The notes under the pieces: generated by a model
Told to the model about the DNA's origin: nothing
The model's input: only the letters and a program-made list of their open reading frames with translations
Database searches by the model: none
Source of the DNA: Aeromonas jandaei
GTDB lineage: Bacteria; Pseudomonadota; Gammaproteobacteria; Enterobacterales; Aeromonadaceae
Direction of reading: 5' to 3'
NCBI RefSeq assembly: GCF_037890695.1
Contig: NZ_CP149571.1
Location: 193,501-257,500, forward strand
DNA: 64,000 nt
Translations under genes and position numbers: made by a program
Part shown: positions 1 through 10,025 of the stretch, in pieces
How the letters are laid out: each line of letters opens with the position of its first letter
How positions within the stretch are numbered: the first letter of the stretch is position 1

Positions 1-432
1 GCGCACGATTGGAGTCAGGCCGGTGGCCTTGTCGCGCGGCACGATCACAGCGTGCACCCCGGCGGCATCGGCGCTGCGCAGGCAGGCGCCGAGGTTGTGC
101 GGATCGGTCACGCCATCCAGCACCAGCAGGAAGGGCTGGCTCTGTTGTGCCGCCAGCTCGTCCAGCAGGCTGGCCAGATCGTGCTCGGCCAGCTTCGGCG
201 CCTCTTTCACCCGGGCCATGATGCCCTGGTGATTGTTGCCTTCCGCTTTGTCATCAAGGGTCTTGCGATTTACGCTCTGCACGCGCAAGCCGAGGGACTC
301 CAGCTCGGCCAGCAGAGGTTGCAGCCGGTCGTCATCCCGCCCCTTGAGGGCCCACACTTCGATGAAGCGCTCGGGTGTGCGCTCCAGCAGCGCGGTGACA
401 GCGTGAATGCCGTAGATCAGTTCAGTACTCAT
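1..432 (-). CDS. rlmB: 23S rRNA (Gm2251) 2'-O-methyltransferase RlmB, N-terminal part
   Basis: Partial gene running off the left edge; about 144 codons are visible from an ATG at 432. The family transfers a methyl group from SAM to the ribose of G2251 in 23S rRNA. The start ([20 protein letters not shown]) and the later [20 protein letters not shown] segment are typical of RlmB: a small substrate-binding domain leading into the SPOUT methyltransferase fold, whose C-terminal SAM knot lies outside the window. Its ATG overlaps the stop of the upstream rnr gene by four bases, as expected for the rnr-rlmB pair, so the two are probably translated from one message. Confidence 0.93.
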   Translation of the reverse strand, partial: MSTELIYGIHAVTALLERTPERFIEVWALKGRDDDRLQPLLAELESLGLRVQSVNRKTLDDKAEGNNHQGIMARVKEAPKLAEHDLASLLDELAAQQSQPFLLVLDGVTDPHNLGACLRSADAAGVHAVIVPRDKATGLTPIVR

Positions 433-2828
433 TTAGTGCTCTTGGCCTTATCGCGAGCTTTTTTGCCCGGTCGTCTGTTGCTGGGTTTGGCACGGCCACC
501 CTTGGCGGGTTTGCCGCTCTCCTTGCCATCTTTCTCTTTGCGCTTTTCGTGGCGCTCGGCGCTCTTGGCCTTCTCCTTCTTGATCTCGGCCATCTTGCGA
601 ACCGCCTGCTTGGCGTTCTTGCCGGTGATCTTGAGGGGCTCTTCCACCATCACGAAGTCGATCTTGCGATCGTCTAGATTGACGCCCATCACCTTGACCC
701 GCACCTTGTCGCCCAGACGGTAGCGGCGGCGGAAGTTCTCGCCGATCAGCTGCTGGTGCAGGGGGTCGAACTGGTAGTAGTCGTTGGTGAGGGTGCTGAC
801 GTGCACCAGACCGTCGATGTGGATCTCGGCCAGACGAACGAAGAAGCCAAAGCCGGTGACGCTGGCGATGACGCCGTCGAACTCGTCACCCACGTGATCC
901 AGCATGTACTCGCACTTGAGCCAGTCGGCCACATCGCGAGTGGCATCGTCGGCACGACGCTCGGTCATGGAGCAGTGCTCGCCCATCGGATCCACTTCTT
1001 CCAGCTGGTAGTGGTAGCCACCGCTCGGGGTCCACTTGTGGCGCAGGTTGGCCTGCTGCTCCTTGGCGGTCTGATACTTGATCGCGCGGTGCAGGATGAG
1101 ATCGGGGTAACGACGGATCGGCGAGGTGAAGTGCGCGTAGGACTTCAGGGCCAGACCGAAGTGACCGATGTTGTCGGCCTGATAGATGGCCTGACGCATG
1201 GAGCGCAGCAGCATGGTGGAGAGCAGCTCCGCATCGGGGCGCCCTTCAAATTTGGCAGCCAGCTCGGCGAAATCCTTCGGCTCGGGCTCGAGACCGCCCT
1301 TGAGCTCCAGACCCAGTTCGGCCAGGAAGTCGCGGAAACCGGTCAGACGCTCTTCGCCCGGACGGTCGTGGACCCGGAACAGGGCGGCGGCTTCGTTTTT
1401 CTCGATATAACGGGCGGCAGCCACGTTCGCCTGGATCATGCACTCTTCGATGATCTTGTGGGCGTCGTTGCGCACCAGCGGCACGATGCGGTCGATCTTG
1501 CGCTGGGCGTTGAAGATGAAGCGGGTCTCCTCGCTCTCGAACTCCACCGCGCCGCGCTGATGACGGGCCTGTTTGAGCGCCTTGTAGAGGTTGTTGAGCT
1601 CCTCGATATGGCCCACCAGCGGATCGTACTGCTGGCGCAGCTTGGGATCCCCGTCGAGGATCGCCGCCACCTTGGTGTAGGTGAGACGGGCGTGAGAGTT
1701 CATTACCGCTTCGTAGAACTTGTAGCCGGACATGCGGCCAGAGGCGGAGATGGTCATCTCGCACACCATGCAGAGGCGGTCAACCTGCGGGTTCAGGGAA
1801 CAGAGACCGTTGGAGAGCACCTCCGGCAGCATGGGCACCACGAACTCGGGGAAGTAGACCGAGTTGCCGCGCTGATAGGCTTCGGTGTCAAGGGCTGTGC
1901 CCGGCTTCACGTAGGCAGATACGTCGGCAATGGCAACCCACAGGCGCCAGCCGCCACCACGCTTGGCTTCACAGAAGACGGCGTCATCGAAGTCGCGGGC
2001 ATCTTCCCCGTCGATGGTGACCAGCGGCAGGGCACGCAGGTCGATACGGCCCTCTTTGGCCTTCTCCGGCACCTGCTCGCCGAGACCGGCGACCTCTTTG
2101 GTCACCTCTTCCGGCCAGGTATGCGGAATGCCGTGGGTACGCAGGGCGATTTCGATCTCCATCCCGGGCGCCATGTTTTCACCCAGCACCTCCAGCACGG
2201 TACCGACCGCGTTGAAGCGGGCAGTGGCGCGCTGGTTGATGCGCACGACCACGACCTGGCTCTGGCGAGCCCCCTTGTTCTCCCCTTCCGGGATGATGAT
2301 GTCCTGACCGATGCGGCTGTCGTCAGGCACCACGAAACCAACGCCGTTCTCGACGAAGTAACGGCCGACGATATCCGCCTCGCGGGACTTGAGCAGACGC
2401 ACCAGACGCGCCTCCTGGCGCCCCTTGCGGTCGATTTCAGTCGGCTGCACCAGTGCATAGTCGCCGTGCATCAGACGCTGCATTTCGCGGTTGTTGAGGA
2501 ACAGATCCGGGCCACCACCCTCGGGACGCAGGAAACCGAAGCCATCCTTGTGGCCGAGTACGTAGCCTTTCACCAGATTCAGGCGATCCGGCAGGGCATA
2601 ACACTGGTTGCGCGTGAAGACCAGCTGTCCATCGCGCTCCATGGCACGCAGACGGCGACGCAGGGCTTCCAGTGGCTCTTCATCGGTCAGCTTGAGAACC
2701 TTGGCCAGCTCTTCCCGTGACATGGGTTTTTCGTGGCCCTTGATGAGGTCGAGGATCATCTCGCGACTGGCGATGGGATTCTCGTATTTTTCGGCCTCGC
2801 GTTCGAGGAAAGGATCTTTTTGAGACAT
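429..2828 (-). CDS. rnr: Ribonuclease R
   Basis: Processive 3'-5' exoribonuclease of the RNB family that degrades structured RNA and acts in RNA quality control. The 799-residue product is close to the usual length. Visible order: N-terminal helix-turn-helix region (about 20-80), cold-shock OB folds (about 84-230), RNB catalytic domain with the acidic motif [12 protein letters not shown] at about 273-284 whose aspartates bind the metal, an S1 domain (about 640-725), and a Lys/Arg-rich tail. It starts at the ATG at 2828, divergent from the GGDEF gene, and overlaps rlmB by four bases at its end. Confidence 0.97.
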   Translation of the reverse strand: MSQKDPFLEREAEKYENPIASREMILDLIKGHEKPMSREELAKVLKLTDEEPLEALRRRLRAMERDGQLVFTRNQCYALPDRLNLVKGYVLGHKDGFGFLRPEGGGPDLFLNNREMQRLMHGDYALVQPTEIDRKGRQEARLVRLLKSREADIVGRYFVENGVGFVVPDDSRIGQDIIIPEGENKGARQSQVVVVRINQRATARFNAVGTVLEVLGENMAPGMEIEIALRTHGIPHTWPEEVTKEVAGLGEQVPEKAKEGRIDLRALPLVTIDGEDARDFDDAVFCEAKRGGGWRLWVAIADVSAYVKPGTALDTEAYQRGNSVYFPEFVVPMLPEVLSNGLCSLNPQVDRLCMVCEMTISASGRMSGYKFYEAVMNSHARLTYTKVAAILDGDPKLRQQYDPLVGHIEELNNLYKALKQARHQRGAVEFESEETRFIFNAQRKIDRIVPLVRNDAHKIIEECMIQANVAAARYIEKNEAAALFRVHDRPGEERLTGFRDFLAELGLELKGGLEPEPKDFAELAAKFEGRPDAELLSTMLLRSMRQAIYQADNIGHFGLALKSYAHFTSPIRRYPDLILHRAIKYQTAKEQQANLRHKWTPSGGYHYQLEEVDPMGEHCSMTERRADDATRDVADWLKCEYMLDHVGDEFDGVIASVTGFGFFVRLAEIHIDGLVHVSTLTNDYYQFDPLHQQLIGENFRRRYRLGDKVRVKVMGVNLDDRKIDFVMVEEPLKITGKNAKQAVRKMAEIKKEKAKSAERHEKRKEKDGKESGKPAKGGRAKPSNRRPGKKARDKAKSTK

Positions 2829-2962
2829 AAGCAGGCCTTAGGGTAGGTGGTAACGGTGCCATTATATCGGAGGGGGGGGCGAATGGCATCCATCGGCTGC
2901 CTTTTGGCCAATCTCTCTGTCATACTATCTTCAGTTCGCTGGCATGATGAGACACAGAACTC

Positions 2963-3985
2963 ATGAGTAAGGACACATTTGCCCAATCTGCCGCCTATCT
3001 CAAGCAGGCAGTCCCCCTGATGATCAAGTACCAGATCCCCACGACGCCGGATAACTATCACCTCTGGTACAACTACGTTGCGGCCAGCATGCCCGAGCTC
3101 AATCAGGCGATCGATCAGGCGGTCAAGCTGCAGGGCACCTGCTCTCTTACCACCTGCGAGCGCCTCTACCACCAATATCTGGCGGCTCAGGACGAGAAGC
3201 AGATGGAGGCGATGAAGCTCAACCTCGCCGCCATGGCCAACGAGCTGGGCCACTCCATGCAGGACGCCATCTCGGATACCGGCATGTTTCAGGAGATGCT
3301 CGACAAGAGTTTTGACAAGCTGAGCCGTATCGACGACGAGGGTTTCAGTCTGGAAGACACCATGGGGATCCTGCGCGATCTGGTGCGTGAATCGCGGGAT
3401 GTACGCATGTCGACCATGCACTTTCGCAACCAGCTCAGCAATGCCGAGAAGGAGATCAAGGAGCTGCGGGCGGCACTCAACGAGACCCGTAAACTGGCCA
3501 ACGAGGATGCCCTCACCAGCCTGCTCAACCGGCGCGCCTTTGACCTCGAACTGGAGAGCCTGATCCGCAGCCAGCAGCCCTTCTCGCTGATCCTCGCCGA
3601 CATTGACCGCTTCAAGAACTTCAACGACGAATATGGTCACCTGCTTGGCGATCAGGTGCTGCGCGCCTTCAGCAAACGGCTGCGCGACGCCTGCAAGGAG
3701 GGCGTGACTGCCTATCGGCTGGGTGGCGAAGAGTTCGCCATGCTGGTGCCCCATCGCAATCTGGCACTGACCAGGCAGATGGCAGAGAGCATGCGCCGCG
3801 CCATCGAGCGGATGTCGATTCTGGATCGCAAGTCAGGCCGGCGCATCGACCACATCACCGCCTCGTTTGGCGTGGGCGAGTTCAACGGTCAGGAGAGTGC
3901 CGACTGTCTGGTCGAGCGAACCGACAAACTGCTCTACAAGGCCAAAGAGCTTGGCCGTAACCGGGTCATGCCACTCCCCTCCTGA
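2963..3985 (+). CDS. Soluble GGDEF-domain diguanylate cyclase
   Basis: Predicted to make cyclic di-GMP from two GTP. The 340-residue protein has no signal peptide or membrane span. Residues 1-170 form a helical, coiled-coil-like region; residues about 175-340 are a GGDEF domain with EDALTSLLNRRAF, DIDRFKNFND and the active-site signature RLGGEEFAML (GGEEF at 254-258), so catalysis looks intact. I see no RxxD inhibitory site at the expected place upstream of the signature. It is a single gene, divergent from rnr, closed by a strong terminator. The N-terminal input is unknown; I do not assign a named Dgc. Confidence 0.9.
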   Translation: MSKDTFAQSAAYLKQAVPLMIKYQIPTTPDNYHLWYNYVAASMPELNQAIDQAVKLQGTCSLTTCERLYHQYLAAQDEKQMEAMKLNLAAMANELGHSMQDAISDTGMFQEMLDKSFDKLSRIDDEGFSLEDTMGILRDLVRESRDVRMSTMHFRNQLSNAEKEIKELRAALNETRKLANEDALTSLLNRRAFDLELESLIRSQQPFSLILADIDRFKNFNDEYGHLLGDQVLRAFSKRLRDACKEGVTAYRLGGEEFAMLVPHRNLALTRQMAESMRRAIERMSILDRKSGRRIDHITASFGVGEFNGQESADCLVERTDKLLYKAKELGRNRVMPLPS

Positions 3986-4015
3986 GAGCCGTCGAATTGC
4001 CGGATCGTCCCCAAT

Positions 4016-4050
4016 AGAAAAGCCAGTCAGATCACTGACTGGCTTTTCTT
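4016..4050. terminator. Bidirectional rho-independent terminator
   Basis: A near-perfect hairpin with AAAAGCCAGTCAG and CTGACTGGCTTTT arms around a four-base loop. It lies between the convergent GGDEF and ompA genes and has A/T tracts on both sides, so it can serve both. Confidence 0.85.
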
Positions 4051-4090
4051 CATCTCTTACCGATGCCGCCGGGGTGGATCAGTCAGACGA

Positions 4091-5134
4091 TTACTGCTGG
4101 GCCTCTGTGACCCCTTCCACTTTCACTTCGACACGGCGATCCGGAGCCAGGCAGACGATCAGCTCGCGCTTGGACTTGCTGACGCAGCTGTCGCCGGTAA
4201 CCGGGGAAGCCTTGCCACGCCCTTCCACATTGACCTTGCTGGCCGGGATCCCTTTACCAACCAGATAGTTGGCAACGGTCTGGGCACGCTGCTCGGAGAG
4301 CTTCTGGTTGTAGGAGTCAGAACCGATGCGGTCGGTGTAACCGATCACGGTGGCGACGCCATCCTTCGGACGCGCAGACTCAATCTGGCTGTAGAGGTTG
4401 TCCAGCGCCTCGCTGGCTTTCGGCTTCAGCGTTGCCTTGTTGAAGTCAAACAGCACGTCGGAGCTCAGGGTGAACTGCTTCTCGACAATAACAGGCTCGG
4501 GAGCGGGTGCCGGTGCAGGAGCCGGTGCGGCAACCACAGGAGCAACCTGACCGAAGCGATAGACAGCGCCCAGCGAGAGCAGGCCGTTGTCCATGCGCAG
4601 ACCAGTGTCGTCACGGCTGCCATACGGAGTGGAGTATTGATACTCGAGGCGAGCAGCCCAGTCGCGGTTGAAGGCATATTCAGCGCCCAGCGCACCTACG
4701 ACAACAAAGCGGCTGTCATCCTTGAAGACATCGCTCTTGGCATCCGCCCAGCCATAACCACCACCAACGCGGCCATAAAGATCTAGGCTATCTGTCACCG
4801 GGAAGCCCAGTTTCAGAGTCAGCTGCGCAAGCTGTGCAGTGACTTCATCACTGAATGCAGCCCCGCTTTTCACCGCATCGTATTTATATTTACCCAGGTA
4901 GTCATAGCCCAGCTCGATACCCAGGTTCTTGTTGACCTGATAGCCACCAAACACACCGGCGCCCAGTGCATCATTGGTCTCATTGCCAAGAGTCAAGGCG
5001 TTGCTTTCATCAATGCCATAGAAGTTGGACCAGCCCAGTTTGGCACCGCCATACCAGGTGTTGTCCTGACCGGCCGCCTGTGCGTTGGCAGCAAGCAAAC
5101 CGGTAACCAGTAAGGTAATCAATGATTTTTTCAT
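4091..5134 (-). CDS. ompA: OmpA-family outer membrane porin
   Basis: Major outer membrane protein joining the outer membrane to peptidoglycan. The 347-residue product has a signal peptide (MKKSLITLLVTGLLAANAQA), an eight-stranded barrel domain (about 21-200), an Ala-Pro-rich hinge (APAPAPAPAPEP), and a C-terminal OmpA-like domain with FDFNKATLKP and the peptidoglycan-binding stretch IGYTDRIGSDSYNQKLSEQRA. Two cysteines near the C-terminus (DSCVSKSKRELIVC) match the disulfide of enterobacterial OmpA. The gene stands alone. The upstream AT-rich leader carries a GAGG/CCTC inverted repeat and a strong Shine-Dalgarno region (AGGAGGAGG on the plus strand is its antisense, so not an RBS). Confidence 0.95.
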   Translation of the reverse strand: MKKSLITLLVTGLLAANAQAAGQDNTWYGGAKLGWSNFYGIDESNALTLGNETNDALGAGVFGGYQVNKNLGIELGYDYLGKYKYDAVKSGAAFSDEVTAQLAQLTLKLGFPVTDSLDLYGRVGGGYGWADAKSDVFKDDSRFVVVGALGAEYAFNRDWAARLEYQYSTPYGSRDDTGLRMDNGLLSLGAVYRFGQVAPVVAAPAPAPAPAPEPVIVEKQFTLSSDVLFDFNKATLKPKASEALDNLYSQIESARPKDGVATVIGYTDRIGSDSYNQKLSEQRAQTVANYLVGKGIPASKVNVEGRGKASPVTGDSCVSKSKRELIVCLAPDRRVEVKVEGVTEAQQ

Positions 5135-5355
5135 GTCTTAGCCTCTGCAACTTTATGTAGGAGGAGGTTGATTGATATCACCTCGTCTTATAGGCGCAAT
5201 CGCACAAACACGATCGCAGCATATCAACGTTAGCCTATTTTCAAGTACCTGATATCAATTAACAAATAACACTTTAACTCAATGACATCACAAAAACAGC
5301 AACAAATGTCTGTTATTTGACCAAGAAAGGGATGAATGCATCATTCTGCGGGGAA

Positions 5356-5380
5356 ACGGGCCAGCCTGTCGCTGGCCCGG
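5356..5380 (-). terminator. Terminator-like hairpin after the GCAT gene
   Basis: CGGGCCAG and CTGGCCCG arms just beyond the GCAT stop; on the minus strand the stem is followed by TTTCCCC, a weak T tract. Confidence 0.6.
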
Positions 5381-5388
5381 AAGGGTTG

Positions 5389-6412
5389 TTACTGACGGAT
5401 GAACTCGTAGTTCTGCTCGATAAAATCGGCCACACGCTGACCCAGAACTTTATGCACGGTACGAGTCGGGTGTACCTGATCCCAGAACATGTTGCCCTCG
5501 CAATTGGCTGTCATGGCCGCCCGCATCAACTCGGGGCTGACCACAGCCTGCGCCAGGATCGGGTTGCTCGCAATGGCAAGCTGCTCCGGCAGCGTCAGCG
5601 CCGCCGCTTTTGGCATCTTGGCAAAGGGCTTCCAGACATAGCCACCGCCGTAGCAGGCATGTTCGATATCGCTGAGCCCGAACTGCTGCGGGTCGCGCAC
5701 CATCTCGTCAAACTGCTTGTCGACTTCGAACAGCTTCACGATGCCAAGAGGGGCAAGCTCGTTGGTGAGCGCCTGCAAACGCTGGTTATGGTATTTGGCC
5801 ACATGGCGTACCTTGTCGACCACCTTCATGCTGTGAGCCGACGGGGTCTGCCCCAGATCAGGAATGTTGAACAGCAGTATCTGTTTGGCGCCATTTAAAA
5901 CCAGATTATTCGCTGCCGCCTGAATGGTGGCTACCACCCGATCGGCATCCTTCTCCTTGTTCCAGCCATAGGCCAGATAATCGTTGGCACCCACCCAAAT
6001 CACTACCAGATCATCGGGGCGGAACTTGTCTTTTTTCAGGAACTGTTTGATCTCGTACTCCAGGTTATTGATCACCTGATACTTGGGATCCCACGAACCA
6101 GAAGCCAAGCCAGCCATTCAGGGGGCCAAGGTGGTTATAGGCCACCGCAGTGGCTCCGCCTTCAGCCTCGTTGACCAGTTTAAGCCCCGGGAAATGCTCT
6201 TGTTGCAACACTTCCAGCCAGACTGGCCCATTACTGAAACGCCCCTTGAAATAGGGGGGACTGGAGGGTAGATACCCTTTCATCTTCTGGTACATTTTGC
6301 CGGTATCGGAGAGGCTGTCGCCAAACATCACGATACGGGAAAAGGCAGGACGCTCGACCGCCTGAACGGTCAATGCCATCAACCCCAATAAACAAACAAG
6401 CCACTTTTTCAT
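5389..6412 (-). pseudogene. GCAT-type phospholipid-cholesterol acyltransferase/lipase, frameshifted
   Basis: Secreted GDSL (SGNH) lipase/acyltransferase of the Aeromonas GCAT family, which moves acyl chains from phospholipid to cholesterol and is a lipase toxin. The first reading frame (6412 down to about 6115) has a signal peptide (MKKWLVCLLGLMALTVQAVE) and the serine block FSRIVMFGDSLSDTG. The second frame continues from about 6117 to 5389 with SWDPKYQVINNLEYE, the GAND block VWVGANDYLAYGW and the catalytic DQVHPTRTVH. The two frames join if one A is removed from the AA at about 6117-6118, giving one protein near 340 residues. All catalytic blocks are otherwise intact, so the break is either recent or a base-call error. 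Confidence 0.85.
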
Positions 6413-6749
6413 ATTGTTATTCTCATTGTTCGGCAAGGGTTACCCCTGCTCGCTTTCCTCGAACGGAGATCCCTTTGGGAAGAAGCAGATCTCCACTGAC
6501 GCCTGATCAGGGCGACAGATTAACGAGCTGGCTAAACCTTCACCTACTCTTTCGCGCAATAGAATCGATTGCGCTCACAAAACAGACGATCTCTTATTCC
6601 ATTTTCACCCCATTTCGGCTGCTGCCACAGTCGGAAAAAGCGCGTGCTTTTTGTGCTCTATCCCCTTCTCGCAAATAAAACGGATGCTTTCACGCTTGTT
6701 TCACGCCCCCCACCGCACAATGCCCCCATCCCAACGACAGGAGCATGAA
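6413..6749. other. Intergenic region between GCAT and the YgiW-like gene
   Basis: A divergent promoter region of 337 bases with no credible gene. It holds two inverted repeats: GGAGATC/GATCTCC at 6465-6494 and GCGCAAT/ATTGCGC at 6554-6574. Either could be an operator; no regulator is encoded beside it. Confidence 0.5.
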
Positions 6750-7136
6750 ATGAACAAAGCAAGCGCAGCCATTATCGGAATGTTGACCCTGATGTCCGTA
6801 TCCTCTTTCGCCATGGCGGCCTACACAGGCCCAATGGAGCAGAACAAGGTCTCCGTGGCGCAACTCAAGGATCTGGCCGATGACAGCTGGGCCACGCTGG
6901 AGGGCAAGCTAGTCAAGCACCTCGGCGGTGAAAACTACCTGTTCCGCGACGAGAGCGGCGAAGTAGAGGTCGAGGTAGACGAGAAGGTATGGCGCGGCAC
7001 CGAGGTCGGGCCGGACGATCTGATCCGCATCCGTGGCGAGGTGAACCACAGCTGGAACAAGACCGAGCTTGATGTGGAAAGTCTGGAGAAAGTGGGCGCG
7101 GCGCCCAAGGCTAAAGGCGGCTTCATCGCCAAGTAA
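6750..7136 (+). CDS. YgiW/YdeI-family periplasmic OB-fold stress protein
   Basis: Small secreted protein of the bacterial OB-fold (BOF, YgiW/YdeI) family, members of which are linked to stress tolerance. The 128-residue product begins with a signal peptide (MNKASAAIIGMLTLMSVSSFAMA), then Y-TGP and a single BOF domain with the characteristic L-E-G-K-L-V run, YLFRDESGEVEVEVD and a closing E-V-N-H-S-W segment. The ATG at 6750 is chosen because it follows GACAGGAGC and opens directly into the signal peptide. It is monocistronic with its own terminator. The precise ligand is not known. Confidence 0.88.
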   Translation: MNKASAAIIGMLTLMSVSSFAMAAYTGPMEQNKVSVAQLKDLADDSWATLEGKLVKHLGGENYLFRDESGEVEVEVDEKVWRGTEVGPDDLIRIRGEVNHSWNKTELDVESLEKVGAAPKAKGGFIAK

Positions 7137-7165
7137 GGCCGGAATGATCCCTGACTGACCAGACG

Positions 7166-7199
7166 TAAAAAAGGGCGCTGTTGAAAGCGCCCTTTTTCA
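7166..7199 (+). terminator. Rho-independent terminator
   Basis: AAAAAGGGCGCT and AAGCGCCCTTTTT arms with a T tract, 30 bases past the YgiW-like gene; its symmetric A/T tracts may also end the convergent mltC message. Confidence 0.88.
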
Positions 7200-7224
7200 T
7201 TTTCCGTTCTGCCGCTGCGACCCG

Positions 7225-8328
7225 TTAACCGGAACGGCTGGCAAATGTTCGCTTGAACCCCTTCTCGGCCTGATTGACCTTGTAGAGATAGCGACGAGCT
7301 TCTGCCTTGGGATGCTGCTCTGTCAGCACCTGATAGACCGCCTCGGGTGAGAGCTGGTTGATCATCCCGGGCGCCGCCTTGCGATCGCTGGAGAAGGTGT
7401 TGAGCACCCCGCCAGCCCCACCGTTATAGGCGGAGATCACCGCATAGCGACGAGATTGGGGATCCTGAATATCCGACAGATAGACGGTCTGCAGCAGATG
7501 CAGATAGGCAGTCCCGACATCGATGTTGTAGGCCGGATTGAACAGGTCTTCCCGGGTCGGTTGACCGCTCTTGCCTTTGACCCGCACATAGACGTCACGC
7601 CCGGCCGTCGCCGGAATGACCTGCATCAGGCCATAAGCGTTGGCATGGCTCACCGCATAGGGGTTGAAGCTGCTCTCGGTCTTGATCACCGCATAGATCA
7701 GACTTTCAGAGACCCCGTATTTGCGGGAGGCTTCACGGATCAGGCTGGCGTACTTGTAGCCCCGTCTATCTTCGTGGTTGGCCACCATGGGGATATCGAC
7801 GAAGAAGATGGTGCGAATACCAAGGGTGCGTTTCTTCATCGCCGTGTTGAGCAGGTAGTCGGCGTAGCGTTCGGCACGCCAGGATGCCCGAATGGGCTGA
7901 CGCTGATTGTCCACCACCTGGCCATAGAGGAAAGGCTCGCCGCCGGGCATGATCTCCCGGTCGGAGTAAAGATCCACTTCGGCCGGATCGTCCGGTGTCA
8001 GCAGGGTCTCGACAATGGCGCGACGCAGGTGAGCACGGGGATCTATGCCAGATACCGTCTCGACCATGATATGGCCGCTGGAGAAGTCGATGTGGGCACG
8101 GCTCTTGTACTGATCCGTGTATTTGACGTAGTCATACTTGCCCGCAAACAGCGCCTCTCGCCCCCATATTTCGTTCACGTTATGGGAGAGCGCACTGATC
8201 ATGTGTTCAAAGCCGCGGATGTCCTTGCCGTTGACGAGATCATCATCCTCATTCCCGCTGGGCTTGGGAGAAGATGAACAGGCAGAGAGAAACAGCAGGG
8301 TGCACAGCAGCCAAAAAATTCGGCCCAT
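7225..8328 (-). CDS. mltC: Membrane-bound lytic murein transglycosylase C
   Basis: Outer-membrane lipoprotein that cleaves peptidoglycan glycan strands to give 1,6-anhydro-muropeptides. The start at 8328 is chosen because it opens into a lipoprotein signal (MGRIFWLLCTLLFLSAC) with the lipobox LSAC. An MltC N-terminal domain fills about 30-190. The SLT catalytic domain follows, with ESLIYAVIKTESSFNPYAVS (catalytic Glu in the KTES motif), AYGLMQVIP and AYNGGAGG. Length, 367 residues, fits the family. It is the last gene of mutY-yggX-mltC, the same order as in E. coli. Confidence 0.95.
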   Translation of the reverse strand: MGRIFWLLCTLLFLSACSSSPKPSGNEDDDLVNGKDIRGFEHMISALSHNVNEIWGREALFAGKYDYVKYTDQYKSRAHIDFSSGHIMVETVSGIDPRAHLRRAIVETLLTPDDPAEVDLYSDREIMPGGEPFLYGQVVDNQRQPIRASWRAERYADYLLNTAMKKRTLGIRTIFFVDIPMVANHEDRRGYKYASLIREASRKYGVSESLIYAVIKTESSFNPYAVSHANAYGLMQVIPATAGRDVYVRVKGKSGQPTREDLFNPAYNIDVGTAYLHLLQTVYLSDIQDPQSRRYAVISAYNGGAGGVLNTFSSDRKAAPGMINQLSPEAVYQVLTEQHPKAEARRYLYKVNQAEKGFKRTFASRSG

Positions 8329-8443
8329 AGGATCCTCAAACAGGGCGGCAGTGCCGCCCATCATTCATATGCCGCGAGTAAACAAGGGGAGACTGACCAC
8401 CTTTGGCTCCACTCCCCGCTCACAGGTACTACAGCTCGATTGC

Positions 8444-8716
8444 TTACTGACTGGGAGGGGTATAACCCTCGATCTGCACTTCACCCGCTTCAAACAGGTA
8501 GCTGACCATCTCTTTTTCCAGCAACTGACGATGCTCAAGATTCATCATATTGAGCTTTTTTTCGTTGATCAGCATCACCTGCTTCTTCTGCCACTCGGCC
8601 CAGGCTTCCTTGCTGATGTTGTCAAAAATCCGCTTGCCGAGTTCGCCCGGGTAGAGTTGAAAATCCAGGCCCGGGCCCTCTTTTTTCAGGCGTTGGCAAA
8701 ATACAGTACGGCTCAT
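8444..8716 (-). CDS. yggX: Fe(II)-trafficking/oxidative-protection protein YggX
   Basis: Small cytosolic protein proposed to protect iron-sulfur clusters from oxidation. The 90 residues include the conserved start [20 protein letters not shown] with the family cysteine, and [21 protein letters not shown]. The gene begins eight bases after the stop of mutY, whose product carries a Fe-S cluster, and lies upstream of mltC, a well-conserved arrangement that supports co-transcription. Confidence 0.96.
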   Translation of the reverse strand: MSRTVFCQRLKKEGPGLDFQLYPGELGKRIFDNISKEAWAEWQKKQVMLINEKKLNMMNLEHRQLLEKEMVSYLFEAGEVQIEGYTPPSQ

Positions 8717-8724
8717 GTTGACCT

Positions 8725-9777
8725 CTATGGTTGTAGCTCCGGATAGGCGAGCAGACGGGCCGTGGCGGCCGCCAGCCCCACCTCGGCAGGATGGCGTAAG
8801 TTATACCAGAGTCGGTTATCTGCTTCCATGAGGCGCAGCGCTGGCGCTGCCTCAATCTCGATCAGCAGCGGCTGGATATCGAGGTGGAAGTGACTGAATG
8901 TATGGCGAAAACCAGCCAGTTCCCGATAACCGTGATGACTCAGGCCAAGGGACGCCAGCAGACCCTCCACCTCCGCCAGCGAGGCGACCTGCGGGAAGCA
9001 GTAGAGCCCACCCCAGATCCCCTGCGGCGGCCGCTTCTCCAGCAGCAGTTCGTCGTCATGGCGGATCAGCAGCATGATGCCATCCCGGGCCGGAATGCTC
9101 TTCTTCGGCTTGCTGTTGGGGTAGGCAGTCGGGTTGCCTTGCGACAGCCCCTGGCAATCGGCCCGCACCGGGCAACGTTCACAGGCAGGCTTGCTGCGGG
9201 TGCAGATCGTCGCCCCGATATCCATCATCGCCTGATTGTATTGCGCCACACCCAGCTTTGGAGTGAGCCGGATGGCGATCTCCCACAGCTCGTTCTCCAC
9301 CTGCTTCTGGCCGGGCCAGCCCGGCAGCGCCAGCCAGCGGGTGAGTACCCGCTTCACGTTGCCATCAAGGATGGCGTGGGGCTGACCGAGGGAGAGCGAC
9401 AGCACGGCCCCGGCGGTTGAGCGGCCAATCCCCGGCAGCGCCATCACCTCGTCAAAGCGCTCGGGAAAGAGGCCGTGGTGATGATCGCGGATCTGCTGGG
9501 CCGCCTTGTGCAGGTTGCGGGCCCGGGCGTAGTAGCCAAGCCCGGTCCAGTGATGCAGCACTTCGTCCACGGGGGCATCGGCCAGCGCTACCACATCGGG
9601 GAAGCGCGCCATAAAACGCTGGTAATAGGGGATCACGGTAGCGACCTGGGTCTGCTGCAGCATGATCTCCGAGACCCAGACCCGGTAAGGAGTCTTCTCC
9701 TGTTGCCAGGGCAGGCTCTTGCGGCCATGAAGCTCATACCACTCCAGAACCCGGCTTGCGAAGGTTGATTGATTCAC
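8725..9777 (-). CDS. mutY: Adenine DNA glycosylase MutY
   Basis: Removes adenine mispaired with 8-oxoguanine. The 350-residue product has the N-terminal helix-hairpin-helix glycosylase domain with EIMLQQTQV (catalytic Glu), the hairpin [11 protein letters not shown] and catalytic Asp in [12 protein letters not shown], then a four-cysteine Fe-S loop ([17 protein letters not shown]) and a C-terminal NUDIX-like domain that reads 8-oxoG (about 235-350). The start codon is GTG at 9777; the nearby upstream ATG at 9788 is out of frame. First gene of mutY-yggX-mltC. Confidence 0.96.
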   Translation of the reverse strand: MNQSTFASRVLEWYELHGRKSLPWQQEKTPYRVWVSEIMLQQTQVATVIPYYQRFMARFPDVVALADAPVDEVLHHWTGLGYYARARNLHKAAQQIRDHHHGLFPERFDEVMALPGIGRSTAGAVLSLSLGQPHAILDGNVKRVLTRWLALPGWPGQKQVENELWEIAIRLTPKLGVAQYNQAMMDIGATICTRSKPACERCPVRADCQGLSQGNPTAYPNSKPKKSIPARDGIMLLIRHDDELLLEKRPPQGIWGGLYCFPQVASLAEVEGLLASLGLSHHGYRELAGFRHTFSHFHLDIQPLLIEIEAAPALRLMEADNRLWYNLRHPAEVGLAAATARLLAYPELQP

Positions 9778-10025
9778 GTTGTTCTCATGTCGTTGATATA
9801 TAGGGAACTCTGCGGTTCCTTCGGCTTATTTTGGCTGCTCGGTAGTAAGGCCATTGCGCAATACAGAGCCAGCCGTCTGGTGCGGCAGGGTACGGCCTCG
9901 TCACGCCCAAGTCAAAGCCCTGCTGACACACTCGATTACCCCACATTTTCCCGGTCACGGTCGGGCAGCAATGCAGTAACAAAGACGATATACTCGGCCC
10001 CACGATTGTTGACGGGAGAGATGGT

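Noticed and set aside
756..2720. Long open frame antisense to rnr
   Set aside because: A shadow of the GC-rich codon bias of rnr; no start region, domains or conserved motif, while the rnr frame is certain.
4495..4545. Short GC-rich tandem pattern
   Set aside because: It encodes the Ala-Pro hinge of OmpA.
6373..6678. Open frame of 101 codons in the GCAT/YgiW-like gap
   Set aside because: No ribosome site, begins antisense inside the GCAT signal peptide, and has no recognisable features.
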